50,876 bases of DNA from Rheinheimera sp. UJ63 (lineage in GTDB: Bacteria > Pseudomonadota > Gammaproteobacteria > Enterobacterales > Alteromonadaceae). The translations under genes and the position numbers were made by a program. The notes under the pieces are model-generated. The model made no database searches and was not told the DNA's origin. It worked only from the letters and a program-made list of their open reading frames with translations. The stretch spans positions 1-50,876 of the forward strand of contig NZ_JAKGTQ010000010.1 of the NCBI RefSeq assembly GCF_021568285.1. Direction: 5' to 3'. Positions 25,690-34,782 of this stretch are shown here, piece after piece. Position 1 is the first letter of the stretch; each line of letters opens with the position of its first letter.

Positions 25690-26393
25690 TAGCGGTTAGT
25701 CCTAGGATCATAATGGAATAGATAGCCTTGGCTAACCAGCGTGGTAATATCTAAGCCGATAATATCTAATTGTTGTAGTTTCGTGCGTAAACGACTGATT
25801 TTAACATCAATGGTGCGATCCAGACCGTTGTATTCACGCCCCACTAGTTGCTCAAATAAAAACTCGCGATGTAATACTTGGCCATTGTGGCAGGCAAAGA
25901 TCCACAATAAAGCTAATTCTTTAGTCGTTAACTTAACGCTTTTATCTTGCACGCTAAGTTGATGCGTTAAGCGGTTAATCGTGAGATCCGCTAATCGTAA
26001 TTCATGGCGATTCAGTGTACTCATTTTGCGTAAGTTTGCATTGATGCGGGCGAGTAGTACTGTTGGCTTCACCGGTTTGACAATATAGTCGCAAGCACCT
26101 AGTTCTAACCCTTTGATTTGTTGATGATCTTCATCGAGCGCTGTCAGAAATAAAATCGGACAATTAAAACGTAGTGTCAGCCAGCTACTGGCTTCGAAGC
26201 CGCTGACACCGGGTAACATGACATCGCAAATAATTAAATCAAAGCCCACGCTTTGTGGAATTTGGCTGATCAGTTCAGCTTGGCTGATATGTTGTACGCT
26301 AAACCCTTGTTGTTGCAGATAAGACAGCGTGAGTTCGGCCAGTGGCAAGTCATCTTCTATCAGTAAAAGCCGTGTTGATTGACTCGCTTCCAT
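25689..26393 (-). CDS. OmpR-family response regulator, RstA-like
   Basis: The 234-residue regulator has a receiver domain with acidic pocket EDD (13-15), phosphoacceptor Asp57 (ICDVMLPG) and Lys106, then an OmpR/PhoB winged helix. The stretches LELGACDYIVKPVKPTVLLARI and GLDRTIDVKISRLRTKLQ are close to E. coli RstA. The ATG at 26393 is chosen because it forms a TAATG overlap with the upstream stop and has GGA at 9 bases; a TTG at 26405 would extend it by four residues. Its likely targets include its own operon, but no operator could be identified. Confidence 0.9.
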   Translation of the reverse strand: MEASQSTRLLLIEDDLPLAELTLSYLQQQGFSVQHISQAELISQIPQSVGFDLIICDVMLPGVSGFEASSWLTLRFNCPILFLTALDEDHQQIKGLELGACDYIVKPVKPTVLLARINANLRKMSTLNRHELRLADLTINRLTHQLSVQDKSVKLTTKELALLWIFACHNGQVLHREFLFEQLVGREYNGLDRTIDVKISRLRTKLQQLDIIGLDITTLVSQGYLFHYDPRTNR

Positions 26394-26785
26394 TATAGAT
26401 TCCAACCAAGGCCGCGCCGGCGGCGTGATTTTACGGGGTTATATTTAGCGGTAGTAAATTCAGCTTGGGCTATTAAATTGGCATTCATATCCAATAAACG
26501 AAACATGGTATTGCGTTTAATACTGAGAAAGAGGGTTAAGCTAACGTGATTAAAAGCGGCATAACAGGATAAGGGGGCTTCGTCATCACTGCGCCATAAA
26601 CAGGCTTGCTCGGTTAAGGGGGCTTGATACTCTATCGATAAATTAAGCTGACACGCAGGTTGCTCGTCTGTGACGACACATAAGTTAGGCGTTAAGATCA
26701 GGTCATCAAGATCCTTAGCGGTCGCCGGTAATGCCCACCATGTCGTCAGAATTAAGCCTAGCGAGGCAACTATTTTACCCTGCAT
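26393..26785 (-). CDS. DUF3019 family periplasmic protein
   Basis: The 130-residue protein has a signal peptide (MQGKIVASLGLILTTWWALPATA) and a mature part with the DUF3019 pattern LTPNLCVVTDEQPACQLNLSIEY. Four cysteines (36, 45, 62, 74) probably form two disulfides. The tail is basic (KSRRRRGLGWNL). No function is known for the family. It lies between mipA and an RstAB-like pair, an arrangement I believe recurs in Alteromonadales, suggesting a role as an accessory sensor or an envelope-stress effector; that is inference. Confidence 0.8.
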   Translation of the reverse strand: MQGKIVASLGLILTTWWALPATAKDLDDLILTPNLCVVTDEQPACQLNLSIEYQAPLTEQACLWRSDDEAPLSCYAAFNHVSLTLFLSIKRNTMFRLLDMNANLIAQAEFTTAKYNPVKSRRRRGLGWNL

Positions 26786-26796
26786 GCGGTACCTGT

Positions 26797-27639
26797 TTAA
26801 AAAGAATAACTCACCCCCACAAAGGCAGAAAGATAATCAGACTTTTCAATCAACGGGCTTTGGCTAATACCATGCCCCAAATGGTTATATTCCAGCACAC
26901 TGATTAGCGTCCAGTGAGCATTAAGTGTTTTGTTGGCAACCCAGCGAATATGCGAGTTAAGCGTATCTCGTGGTTGATAGCTTGTGCGCGCTGTTTGTAA
27001 TTCGGCATCCGTTAAATAGTAATAATAACTAACCAGTTCACGGCTTTTTTGTGTTAACCCAAGCTCTAGCCCCCAAGATACGTCATACCAATCAAAGACA
27101 TATTTGTAGCGTAAGTGTAGTTCATAACCATTATGCACACCGGAAATGTCGGTATAGGCGCCGGCAGTCATATCGCCTACTGCACTTTGCCAAGTGAGTT
27201 GCGAGCCAAGCAAATAAGATACTTTACGTTCTATCGCGGCATAATTTATGGGTCGGCTGGGGCGGCCAGGCGTCTTACCATTAGTAATGCCAAATAGATC
27301 AGTGACTAATAAGTTGCCAATACCATCCAGTTCAAAAAATAAACCATCTTCATTTAGCCGACTTTGAATATCGACAAACAGCTGTTCATTTTCGAACAGG
27401 CTATAGCCTAAAGTGAAATTTTCCAGATAAAAGCGCTCACCGTAGTAAAGCACGCTGGGTAGCACATAGGTTTTTATCGGTTCAGCATGGGCACGCGGGT
27501 TTTCGACGTAACCATAGCCTAAGGCCACAGCAACTTGCCATTCTCCAACAGGTACGTCGTTTGCTGTAGCGACCTTAGTTAGCATGGCACATGCTAACCA
27601 GCAGCCGACAAACAGCTTTAGCCTGAGCTGAAAATTCAA
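26797..27639 (-). CDS. MipA/OmpV family outer-membrane protein
   Basis: The 280-residue protein has a signal peptide ending near ATA-ND and beta-strand-rich sequence with alternating aromatics, ending SAFVGVSYSF with the C-terminal Phe typical of outer-membrane barrels. The opening WQVAVALGYGYVENPRA and VLPSVLYYGERFYLENFTLGYSLF fit the MipA/OmpV family. MipA of E. coli scaffolds murein synthases; relatives have been tied to envelope stress and antimicrobial-peptide responses. The start appears to be TTG at 27639, with GGAG 8 bases upstream. It heads the operon mipA-DUF3019-regulator-kinase. Confidence 0.85.
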   Translation of the reverse strand: MNFQLRLKLFVGCWLACAMLTKVATANDVPVGEWQVAVALGYGYVENPRAHAEPIKTYVLPSVLYYGERFYLENFTLGYSLFENEQLFVDIQSRLNEDGLFFELDGIGNLLVTDLFGITNGKTPGRPSRPINYAAIERKVSYLLGSQLTWQSAVGDMTAGAYTDISGVHNGYELHLRYKYVFDWYDVSWGLELGLTQKSRELVSYYYYLTDAELQTARTSYQPRDTLNSHIRWVANKTLNAHWTLISVLEYNHLGHGISQSPLIEKSDYLSAFVGVSYSF

Positions 27640-27838
27640 ACGCTTGCTCCACTAAAAATGTATAGCGTTATTAAAACACAGAATAGACCCAGTGTGACGC
27701 ATGCTTTATGGCAATTGATACACACTGTAACACCAAGATGCTATCGGTTAATTATTAGCCTGTGATTATATCTTAATTCTGGCAGAAACATCTGCTGGTG
27801 CAAAACGCACATATTAAAACAATCCAGGAAGCATAATC

Positions 27839-30800
27839 GTGAAACTAAAACATGTCACCATCGCAATAGCGGCAGCACTTTACAGTGCCAGCTCCGCCTA
27901 TGCCGCTGGGGTAGGCGTCCCAGGGCAGCCCATTCAACATAAACTGGAACAACCTAAGCTGGATATTGAAAAGATTTATCAATATTCAGATGAAGCGCGA
28001 CAGCGTTACGATTCCATGGCACAAAATGATGGACTCAATGTGCAGGTTAATCGCCAGCACGGTAAGTTTACGCCCGAACAAGATCTTCGTGGTGAGCATG
28101 TCTATATTGTCCGATTAGCCAAGCCTGCTATCTCAGCGGCGACCTTTAGCGAACAGACACTGCAACAAATCAATAATAACGAGCAAAAGTTGTTTCGTGC
28201 CGGTAAAGCGGTGTCGGTAGAAATTGAGCAGTACCGTAATCAGTTGATGATTCAGCAAAACGAATTTATGCGTCAGGCTGGAAGTCTCGTCGGGTATGTA
28301 CAAGTTCGTCGGCAATTTACTAATGCGATCAATGGTATGACGATGACCATGACGCAAGAGCAAGCCGCTCAATTAGCGACGCTGCCTCAAGTGCTCTCGG
28401 TGCAGCGTTCGAAAATTTATGAGCTGTTAACTGACGCGGGTCCGGAATTGATTAAAGCCGATGCCGTGTGGACAGGGCAGGCTGCAGCAACAGCAGGTAT
28501 ACCGTTTAAAGGTGAAGGTACCATCATTGGTATCATCGATACCGGTATTAATACCGATCACCCGTCGTTTGCGGCGACTGCCGAAGACGGCTACACCCAT
28601 AGCAATCCATGGGGCGCCGGTACCTATGTGGGCGACTGCACAAAAAGTGGTTTTGAAAGCCTATGTAACGATAAGTTAATTGGGGTACGCAGCTATTCGG
28701 TGATCACGGATTTATTTACCTCGGGTGAATTGGGCGCGGTGATGCCAGCCAGCGGTGAAGATTATCAAGGCCATGGTTCGCATGTAGCCTCTACGGCAGC
28801 GGGTAACGTGTTAAACAATGTGGCCTTTGTTACACCAGAAAGCGCTAGCGCGGGTGATGGTGAAGTCATTCAAGAGGCCATGTTTCCACAGATCAGCGGT
28901 GTAGCACCGCGGGCAAATATCGTGTCTTATCAAGTGTGCTATCCCGCCGCCGAAGAAGTATCAGGCTGTCCTGGTGAAGCTTTAATTGCCGGTATTGAAG
29001 ATGCAATCAGTGATGGGGTTGATGTGATCAACTTCTCCATTGGTGGTCAGGACTCTCACCCTTGGACCGACTCCGTTGAAATGGCTTTTTTGAATGCACG
29101 TGAGGCTGGCATTATTGTTGCCGCCGCTGCAGGTAACTCCGGTCAAGCGAACGGTGCAGCAGAATTTTTTAGCGCCATCGATCATGCGTCACCCTGGTTG
29201 ATGAACGTGGCGGCAACAACGCATGGTCGTGAAGTCGTAGTAGAAACCCTGCTAGCTGAACCGCAATATGCTGATCCTGCGTTAGCGGGCAGCCGGATGC
29301 CAACTTGGGAAAGTTTAACGGGTGGCTCTATTACTGAAACCGCCGTTACCGGTGTGGTATTGCGTGCCGCAGACTACTTGAATGTGAATGGTGTAAAAGA
29401 TCAATATTGTGGTGCAGCCTATGCGCCAGGTACTTTTGAGGCTTACCCCGATGGTAGCCCAGTAGTTGATGCGAATAATAATCCTGTTGATACCTTAGTG
29501 GTTTGTGCTCGTGACAACCTAGATAACCCTAATGGTGTGGCACGTACGTTAAAGTCAGACAATGTGAAAGCCGGTGGTGCAGACGGTTTTATCATGTACA
29601 ACTTTGGTTCCTCTGATCCCATAGTGTATACCGCTAAATATTCTTTACCCTCAGTACATTTGAGCTATGGAGATTGGTACGGTCATGTCAGTAATGGCTC
29701 TTATGGCTTAGAGGATTGGACACGCAGCAGTAATGGTAAGAGTCATATGATTACCATTAAACCCACGGTGATTGAACGTCGCGTTGATCAAGCTAATGCC
29801 GATTGGTTGGCGCCTTTTTCTTCACGTGGTCCAAGTTCGTCAACTGCAGAGGCGTTAATTCCTGCTGTTGCGGCGCCGGGCGTGAGTATTTATGCGGCTT
29901 ATGCCGATGAAAAACCCTTTGTTGATACACCGACTACCGCTGATTTTACCTTTTTAAGTGGTACGTCAATGGCTTCCCCACATGTAGCCGGTGCCATGGC
30001 GTTATTACGTCAAGCTCAGCCGACGTGGAGCGCCACCGAGATCCAATCTGCTCTAGCGATGACCGCAGATAATGTCGTGCAATATCGCCGTTTAAACTCA
30101 GCAACTGGTGATGTGGAGTTAGCCAGTACCTATCGTGCGGGTACCGGTCGAATCAACGTTGAAAATGCAGTAAACGCCGGTTTAGTGATGGACGAAACGG
30201 CGGCTAATTTCCGCGCCGCGGATCCTGAAAATGGTGGTGCAGTGCATAAACTGAATTTACCGCAGTTAGTTAACTTCAGTTGTAAGCCACATTGTACTTG
30301 GCTGCGCACCGTGAAAGCGACGAAAGACGGCAGTTGGTCAGTCAGTGCTGGCGATGTAATGAATTGGGCCTATGATTCACGTTCACAAGTAAAGCAAAAC
30401 GGTGTCACTATTGAAGTTTCGCCTAGCGAGTTTACCTTGGCTGAGGGTGAAACTCAGGTGCTTATTGTCAAAGCTTCAGTGATGGATACGCAAGACTTAT
30501 TCTCCAACGCAGAAGTTGAATTGCATTCACAATTATTCTTAACCGAAGTGAACGGCGCCAGTCCTGAAGCGCATTGGCCGATGGTTTTCAAGTACGACAT
30601 GAATAACATGCCGGCTAAGCTGGAAGCGATTGCCCATGCCAACAATGCCAGTGCCGTTTTCAAAGGGATAGAATTACCTGCCGGTGATAATTTCGGTCGG
30701 GTCTTTACTCCCGTAAAAGCAGAGGTTATTGAAGTTACTTTACCCAAGGATGATGACGCCCAGTTCCCGTGGAGTACCAATATGGATCTGTCTGTCGATG

Positions 30801-33007
30801 TGGCAGAGCGATTGGACGAAGCGACCGTCACGCATTTTGTTAATGTACCTGAGGGTGCCAAGCGCCTTGTGGCAGAAACCATCGGCAAAACGGTATCGCC
30901 ATTAGGTGAAAGTTTTGATGTGGGTAACTTACTGGTTTATGTAGGTAAAGACTACAACGGTAATGGCTTCCCCGATATGAATGATGAAATCTTATGTTTC
31001 TCTAATCATATTATGTATAACAACTTCTGTAATATTAATAATCCGGAAGCAGGTGATTACTGGGTAGTGTTCTACAGCTCAAGAAAGGGGTCTGCGCAGA
31101 ACAACTATTATGATGCGGTAGAAGAAACCTTTAAGTATGCCGTCGCGGTAGTGAGTGATGACATCAACAACGAGCTTACCGTGCAAGTACCATACAGCGA
31201 TGGTAAAACGCCGGTTGATGTGAGTTTGCATTGGGATTTACCCGAAATGGCGGAAGACGATATTTATTATTCGGTCGTCGACTTTGGTTCGTCAATGGTG
31301 AATGCAGGCAATATTGGTAAGGTCGGTTTAAAACTGGTGCGAGGTCAAAACGATATTAGTTTAGATGTACCTAGAACCGCAGCCAAGCGTGGTGATAAGG
31401 TCCCGTTTACTTTTGAAGTGTTACCTAATAATACCGGGGCGGATCGTCAATTTACCATTAGTGCAACCATCCCAGCGGGTTTAACCGTGAGTACACAAGA
31501 TGTGTTTTCTTCTAACAGCGATATTGTGACCGGTATAGAGTTAGAAGGCGATCAGCTTGTCATCACGGGTATGCAACCTGATACTTCAGAGTGGGTGTCG
31601 GATTATATTGTAACCTCCAATCTGGATGATGCGATGTGCCGCACGCCTAACTTTGGTAATACTAATGTGGGGGGTTATGTCAACCTAGCCGAGTTTGGTA
31701 TTCAACCTGTGTTCGGTGGTTTTGCACCTGTTGAGTATGACAGCAACGGTCGTGCTCTCTCTAATAAAGACAATAGCATCCAGCATCGTAACGGTGTGGT
31801 CATTCCGATGAGCAGCATATTTAACGGGTACTACGATAGCTTCCATCTTTACAACAATCGTGATCAGTTGAATGTGAATAAGCAAAATGCCGTTGAGATC
31901 CGAGGTACAGGCTTAATTTCTTTATGGGAAGGGCAGCCACTGTTTGCACCTTATCATTATCGTTATCCTTATAACTCTTTCCCTTACGAGTCGATCTCTC
32001 CGTTGTGGCGAGCTGCTGGTGGTATTGGGTCTAATTTTAATACCGATTTGATGAGTGTGCCGTTGGATAACGCTGGTTCAGATCGTTCAGGCATTTCTTT
32101 GGCTAGCACACAAAGCGGTTGGGGGATTATTGAATTTGATAATGCACGCTCTTACGGTAATCAAGTACGTGCCGCTGATCGCACTTATAGCTATACCGAA
32201 CGTGATGATCGTTTCGATTTCCAATGGATCTTTAATGTCGATGTAAACCATCAAAAAGGTCAATACGAAATGTTTATGGCGTACGACAACATAGACTTTG
32301 GCTCACAAGATGAGCGTGGTTCGATTGGTGTGCAAGGTTTCCGTGGCCCAATATATAACCGTGGCCCGTTTACTGCTTATTTAGCCAGTGATGTAGCTTA
32401 TAACGACTTGACCGATAAAGTGGCTAATGATTTGGTCTATTGCTTCGATTATGTAGGGCCTGAGTCTTCGCAGTTTGAAGTCACCGTTTGGGCGGAAGTC
32501 ACTGCGGCAGCAGCGGGTAGCGACTTGCAATTTAACGCAGTGAGTCAAATCGATGGCATGGCAGATATTGCAATGAGCCACAGTATTAAGTCACCAAGTA
32601 ATATTACGCTGGGCACTATTGCTGATCAGCAAATCGATGAAAACACGACTTTAAGCAACCTTGTGGTGTACTACGTTGATGAAGAAAACAGTGTTAATAA
32701 AATCAGTGTGACTGGCGATAAGATCACGGCAACAACTACTGGCCATGAGTCAGGTAGTAAGATCAGCATTACGCCAGACAAAGATTTTCATGGCGAAGTG
32801 GTCGTTACCGTCAGTGTTGCTGATGTTGAAAACCCAGCGGATAAAGCAAGCACACAGTTTAAATTAACCGTTGTGTCCGATGGTAAGGAACCGGTAACGG
32901 TCTCACCGCCAGTGGTGGTTCAACCGTCGAGCAGTTCATCAGGTGGTAGCGTCAACTTCTGGTTATTAGCCATGTTAGGGTTATTAACTTTGAGAAGAAA
33001 GCGCTAA
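27839..33007 (+). CDS. Large secreted subtilisin-like (S8) serine protease with GlyGly-CTERM tail
   Basis: This 1722-residue exoprotease starts at GTG 27839. A signal peptide (cleavage near AYA-A, residue 22) is followed by an I9-type propeptide (about 65-195), then the S8 domain with the triad Asp234 (GIIDTGIN), His312 (GHGSHVAS) and Ser710 (SGTSMASPHVAG). A PA domain is inserted at about 500-640. The long C-terminal part is beta-rich and includes a cadherin/Ig-like repeat at about 1590-1685. The end is a Ser-rich linker, GGS, a hydrophobic helix (VNFWLLAMLGLLTL) and RRKR. This is a GlyGly-CTERM signal, normally processed by rhombosortase with export by type II secretion. Likely role: extracellular protein digestion. 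A terminator follows. Confidence 0.93.
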   Translation: MKLKHVTIAIAAALYSASSAYAAGVGVPGQPIQHKLEQPKLDIEKIYQYSDEARQRYDSMAQNDGLNVQVNRQHGKFTPEQDLRGEHVYIVRLAKPAISAATFSEQTLQQINNNEQKLFRAGKAVSVEIEQYRNQLMIQQNEFMRQAGSLVGYVQVRRQFTNAINGMTMTMTQEQAAQLATLPQVLSVQRSKIYELLTDAGPELIKADAVWTGQAAATAGIPFKGEGTIIGIIDTGINTDHPSFAATAEDGYTHSNPWGAGTYVGDCTKSGFESLCNDKLIGVRSYSVITDLFTSGELGAVMPASGEDYQGHGSHVASTAAGNVLNNVAFVTPESASAGDGEVIQEAMFPQISGVAPRANIVSYQVCYPAAEEVSGCPGEALIAGIEDAISDGVDVINFSIGGQDSHPWTDSVEMAFLNAREAGIIVAAAAGNSGQANGAAEFFSAIDHASPWLMNVAATTHGREVVVETLLAEPQYADPALAGSRMPTWESLTGGSITETAVTGVVLRAADYLNVNGVKDQYCGAAYAPGTFEAYPDGSPVVDANNNPVDTLVVCARDNLDNPNGVARTLKSDNVKAGGADGFIMYNFGSSDPIVYTAKYSLPSVHLSYGDWYGHVSNGSYGLEDWTRSSNGKSHMITIKPTVIERRVDQANADWLAPFSSRGPSSSTAEALIPAVAAPGVSIYAAYADEKPFVDTPTTADFTFLSGTSMASPHVAGAMALLRQAQPTWSATEIQSALAMTADNVVQYRRLNSATGDVELASTYRAGTGRINVENAVNAGLVMDETAANFRAADPENGGAVHKLNLPQLVNFSCKPHCTWLRTVKATKDGSWSVSAGDVMNWAYDSRSQVKQNGVTIEVSPSEFTLAEGETQVLIVKASVMDTQDLFSNAEVELHSQLFLTEVNGASPEAHWPMVFKYDMNNMPAKLEAIAHANNASAVFKGIELPAGDNFGRVFTPVKAEVIEVTLPKDDDAQFPWSTNMDLSVDVAERLDEATVTHFVNVPEGAKRLVAETIGKTVSPLGESFDVGNLLVYVGKDYNGNGFPDMNDEILCFSNHIMYNNFCNINNPEAGDYWVVFYSSRKGSAQNNYYDAVEETFKYAVAVVSDDINNELTVQVPYSDGKTPVDVSLHWDLPEMAEDDIYYSVVDFGSSMVNAGNIGKVGLKLVRGQNDISLDVPRTAAKRGDKVPFTFEVLPNNTGADRQFTISATIPAGLTVSTQDVFSSNSDIVTGIELEGDQLVITGMQPDTSEWVSDYIVTSNLDDAMCRTPNFGNTNVGGYVNLAEFGIQPVFGGFAPVEYDSNGRALSNKDNSIQHRNGVVIPMSSIFNGYYDSFHLYNNRDQLNVNKQNAVEIRGTGLISLWEGQPLFAPYHYRYPYNSFPYESISPLWRAAGGIGSNFNTDLMSVPLDNAGSDRSGISLASTQSGWGIIEFDNARSYGNQVRAADRTYSYTERDDRFDFQWIFNVDVNHQKGQYEMFMAYDNIDFGSQDERGSIGVQGFRGPIYNRGPFTAYLASDVAYNDLTDKVANDLVYCFDYVGPESSQFEVTVWAEVTAAAAGSDLQFNAVSQIDGMADIAMSHSIKSPSNITLGTIADQQIDENTTLSNLVVYYVDEENSVNKISVTGDKITATTTGHESGSKISITPDKDFHGEVVVTVSVADVENPADKASTQFKLTVVSDGKEPVTVSPPVVVQPSSSSSGGSVNFWLLAMLGLLTLRRKR

Positions 33008-33041
33008 TCATTTTACGCAGTGAGACAGGGATGTCCCTTGT

Positions 33042-33068
33042 AAAAACCGCCGCTGGCGGTTTTTTTTT
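33042..33068 (+). terminator. Rho-independent terminator of the S8 protease gene
   Basis: AAAAACCGCC-GCT-GGCGGTTTTT with a 9-base T run, 35 bases after the stop. Confidence 0.9.
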
Positions 33069-33211
33069 GCCAAATTTAGTCAGTTTAGCGGTGCTAAACG
33101 CATCGTTAGCACTGTGCGATATAACAGACTGCTCGTTTTAGCCTGCTATGCGGCTGGCATCGCAGCTGACGCGACTTATACTGTTGTTAACATATTTCGA
33201 CGGGTTATACG

Positions 33212-33856
33212 ATGCAAGAGCAAGAAGGGGTTATAAAATTTCAATTGTTTTATCAAGCTGCGCCATTACCTGCCAACATAGATATTACCGAGTTAAATGC
33301 GTGGCGTACGCTTTGCGTACAAACGGGCATGTTAGGGCAGCATCCTGAGCGCTATGATAATTATGGTTTTGGGAATATTAGTCAGCGGGTCGCAGGTGGT
33401 GAACACTTTATCATCAGTGGCACGCAAACGGGTGGTAAACTGCAGTTAAGCGCAGCAGATTACGCGCTGGTCACCGCTTGTCTACCGGCACTAAACCGAA
33501 TTAGCGCACAGGGCGTAACTAAACCCTCTTCTGAAGCGATGACACATGGCCAGCTTTATCAGTTACTGCCACAGGTTAATTTTATTATTCATGCGCATTG
33601 CCCGGCAATTTGGCAGTATGCAGATGCACTAGCGTTAGCGCAAACGGCTGCGCAAGTGCCTTACGGCACGGTGGCGATGGCGGAGGAAGTGTCCCGCTTG
33701 TTCCAACAAAGTGAGGCCGCGGCACAAGGTATCTTCACTATGGCAGGGCATGAAGATGGTGTGGTGACCTTTGGCAAGAATGCTGAAACCAGCTTTCAAA
33801 TTTTAATGCGTTATTATGCGGCTGCGCTGGCGCTGGGTGCGACACCAAATCGGTGA
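33212..33856 (+). CDS. Class II aldolase/adducin-family protein
   Basis: The 214-residue protein shows the class II aldolase/adducin fold: a GNIS motif (YGFGNIS), GTQTGG, the SSEAMTHGQLY segment, metal-binding HAH (FIIHAHCPAIW) and a later His in TMAGHEDGVVTFG. These match zinc-dependent aldolases and dehydratases such as fuculose-phosphate aldolase and methylthioribulose-phosphate dehydratase. The specific substrate cannot be told from sequence. It is a single gene between two terminator or operator-like elements, with no sugar-pathway neighbours. The ATG at 33212 has only a weak ribosome site. Confidence 0.8.
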   Translation: MQEQEGVIKFQLFYQAAPLPANIDITELNAWRTLCVQTGMLGQHPERYDNYGFGNISQRVAGGEHFIISGTQTGGKLQLSAADYALVTACLPALNRISAQGVTKPSSEAMTHGQLYQLLPQVNFIIHAHCPAIWQYADALALAQTAAQVPYGTVAMAEEVSRLFQQSEAAAQGIFTMAGHEDGVVTFGKNAETSFQILMRYYAAALALGATPNR

Positions 33857-33861
33857 TTGTC

Positions 33862-33878
33862 TTTGATAAATTATCAAA
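33862..33878. repeat. Perfect 17-base palindrome upstream of the EAL gene
   Basis: TTTGATAA-A-TTATCAAA is a perfect inverted repeat around one central base, 6 bases after the aldolase stop and 64 bases before the EAL start. No T run follows on the plus strand, so it looks more like a protein-binding site than a terminator. The regulator is unknown. Confidence 0.5.
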
Positions 33879-33941
33879 AAGCAGTCACAATGCTTTAATG
33901 TTATTTTATCTCATTTTTACTCCCACTAGAGAGCGCTTTTT

Positions 33942-34721
33942 ATGCAGTTTCCCGATTCAGTTAAACAGCAGAGCTGCCAGGATTGTTTAAGTGGTCAAGA
34001 TCTTGGTTTTGAAATCCGTATGGCATTTCAACCGATTATCGATTGGCACACGCAGCAGATTGTTGCTTACGAAGCTTTGGTGCGCGGGCCGAACGGTGAA
34101 GGTGCAGGGTGGGTTTTCTCTCGGATAAACGATAGCAATAAATATTACTTTGATCAGGCTTGTCGGGTAAAAGCCATTGAAACCGCTGCGCGTCTAAAAT
34201 GTAGTACCTATTTGAATATTAACTTTTTGCCGAACGCGGTGTATAACCCAGAAACCTGTATTAAAGCCACCATTGAAGCTGCCGATCTCTATGGCTTTGA
34301 TTTAACCAAGCTAATTTTTGAAGTGACTGAAGGTGAGCAGATCCCAGATAAAGCGCATTTGAATCGCATCTTTCGCAGTTATGCTAAACGTGGTTTTCAA
34401 ACTGCGATTGATGATTACGGTTCGGGTTTTGCAACATTAGATTGGCTAATTGAGTTAAGACCTCACTTATTAAAGCTAGATATGGAACTGATCCGTAATA
34501 TTCACCTTAACTGCGCAAAACAATTTATTGTGGCCAAAACAATTGAGCAATGCGAGTTGCAAGGTACCAAGGTGTTAGCTGAAGGCATTGAAACAAAAGA
34601 AGAACTAGATTACTTAGTGGGTATTGGTGTGCGCTTGTTTCAAGGATATTATTTTGCCAAGCCGGCTTTAGAAGTGCTGACACCGTTAGAAGGCTTAACA
34701 GGGATGAAAGCGTTAAATTAA
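33942..34721 (+). CDS. EAL-domain c-di-GMP phosphodiesterase (stand-alone)
   Basis: The 259-residue protein is a single EAL domain with a short Cys-containing N-terminal tail (SCQDC, 11-15) and no membrane segment. Catalytic signatures are present: YEALVRG (EAL at 44-46), LNINFLP, FEVTEGE, DDYGSGFATLDWL, LKLDMELIR, VLAEGIET and the closing QGYYFAKP. It should therefore cleave c-di-GMP to pGpG. With no sensor domain, control is probably transcriptional (see the palindrome upstream) or by protein partners. A GGDEF protein is encoded about 4 kb away. Confidence 0.9.
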   Translation: MQFPDSVKQQSCQDCLSGQDLGFEIRMAFQPIIDWHTQQIVAYEALVRGPNGEGAGWVFSRINDSNKYYFDQACRVKAIETAARLKCSTYLNINFLPNAVYNPETCIKATIEAADLYGFDLTKLIFEVTEGEQIPDKAHLNRIFRSYAKRGFQTAIDDYGSGFATLDWLIELRPHLLKLDMELIRNIHLNCAKQFIVAKTIEQCELQGTKVLAEGIETKEELDYLVGIGVRLFQGYYFAKPALEVLTPLEGLTGMKALN

Positions 34722-34735
34722 ACGTATAACCCAAA

Positions 34736-34765
34736 ACAAAAAACAAGGCGCCTTAAGGCGCCTTG
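34736..34765 (-). terminator. Terminator of the TonB-dependent receptor gene
   Basis: CAAGGCGCC-TTAA-GGCGCCTTG is a perfect 9-base-pair stem. Read on the minus strand it is followed by TTTTTTGTTTT, so it terminates the receptor gene; it may also stop the EAL transcript coming from the other side. Confidence 0.8.
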
Positions 34766-34782
34766 TCTATTTGGGCGGAAAC

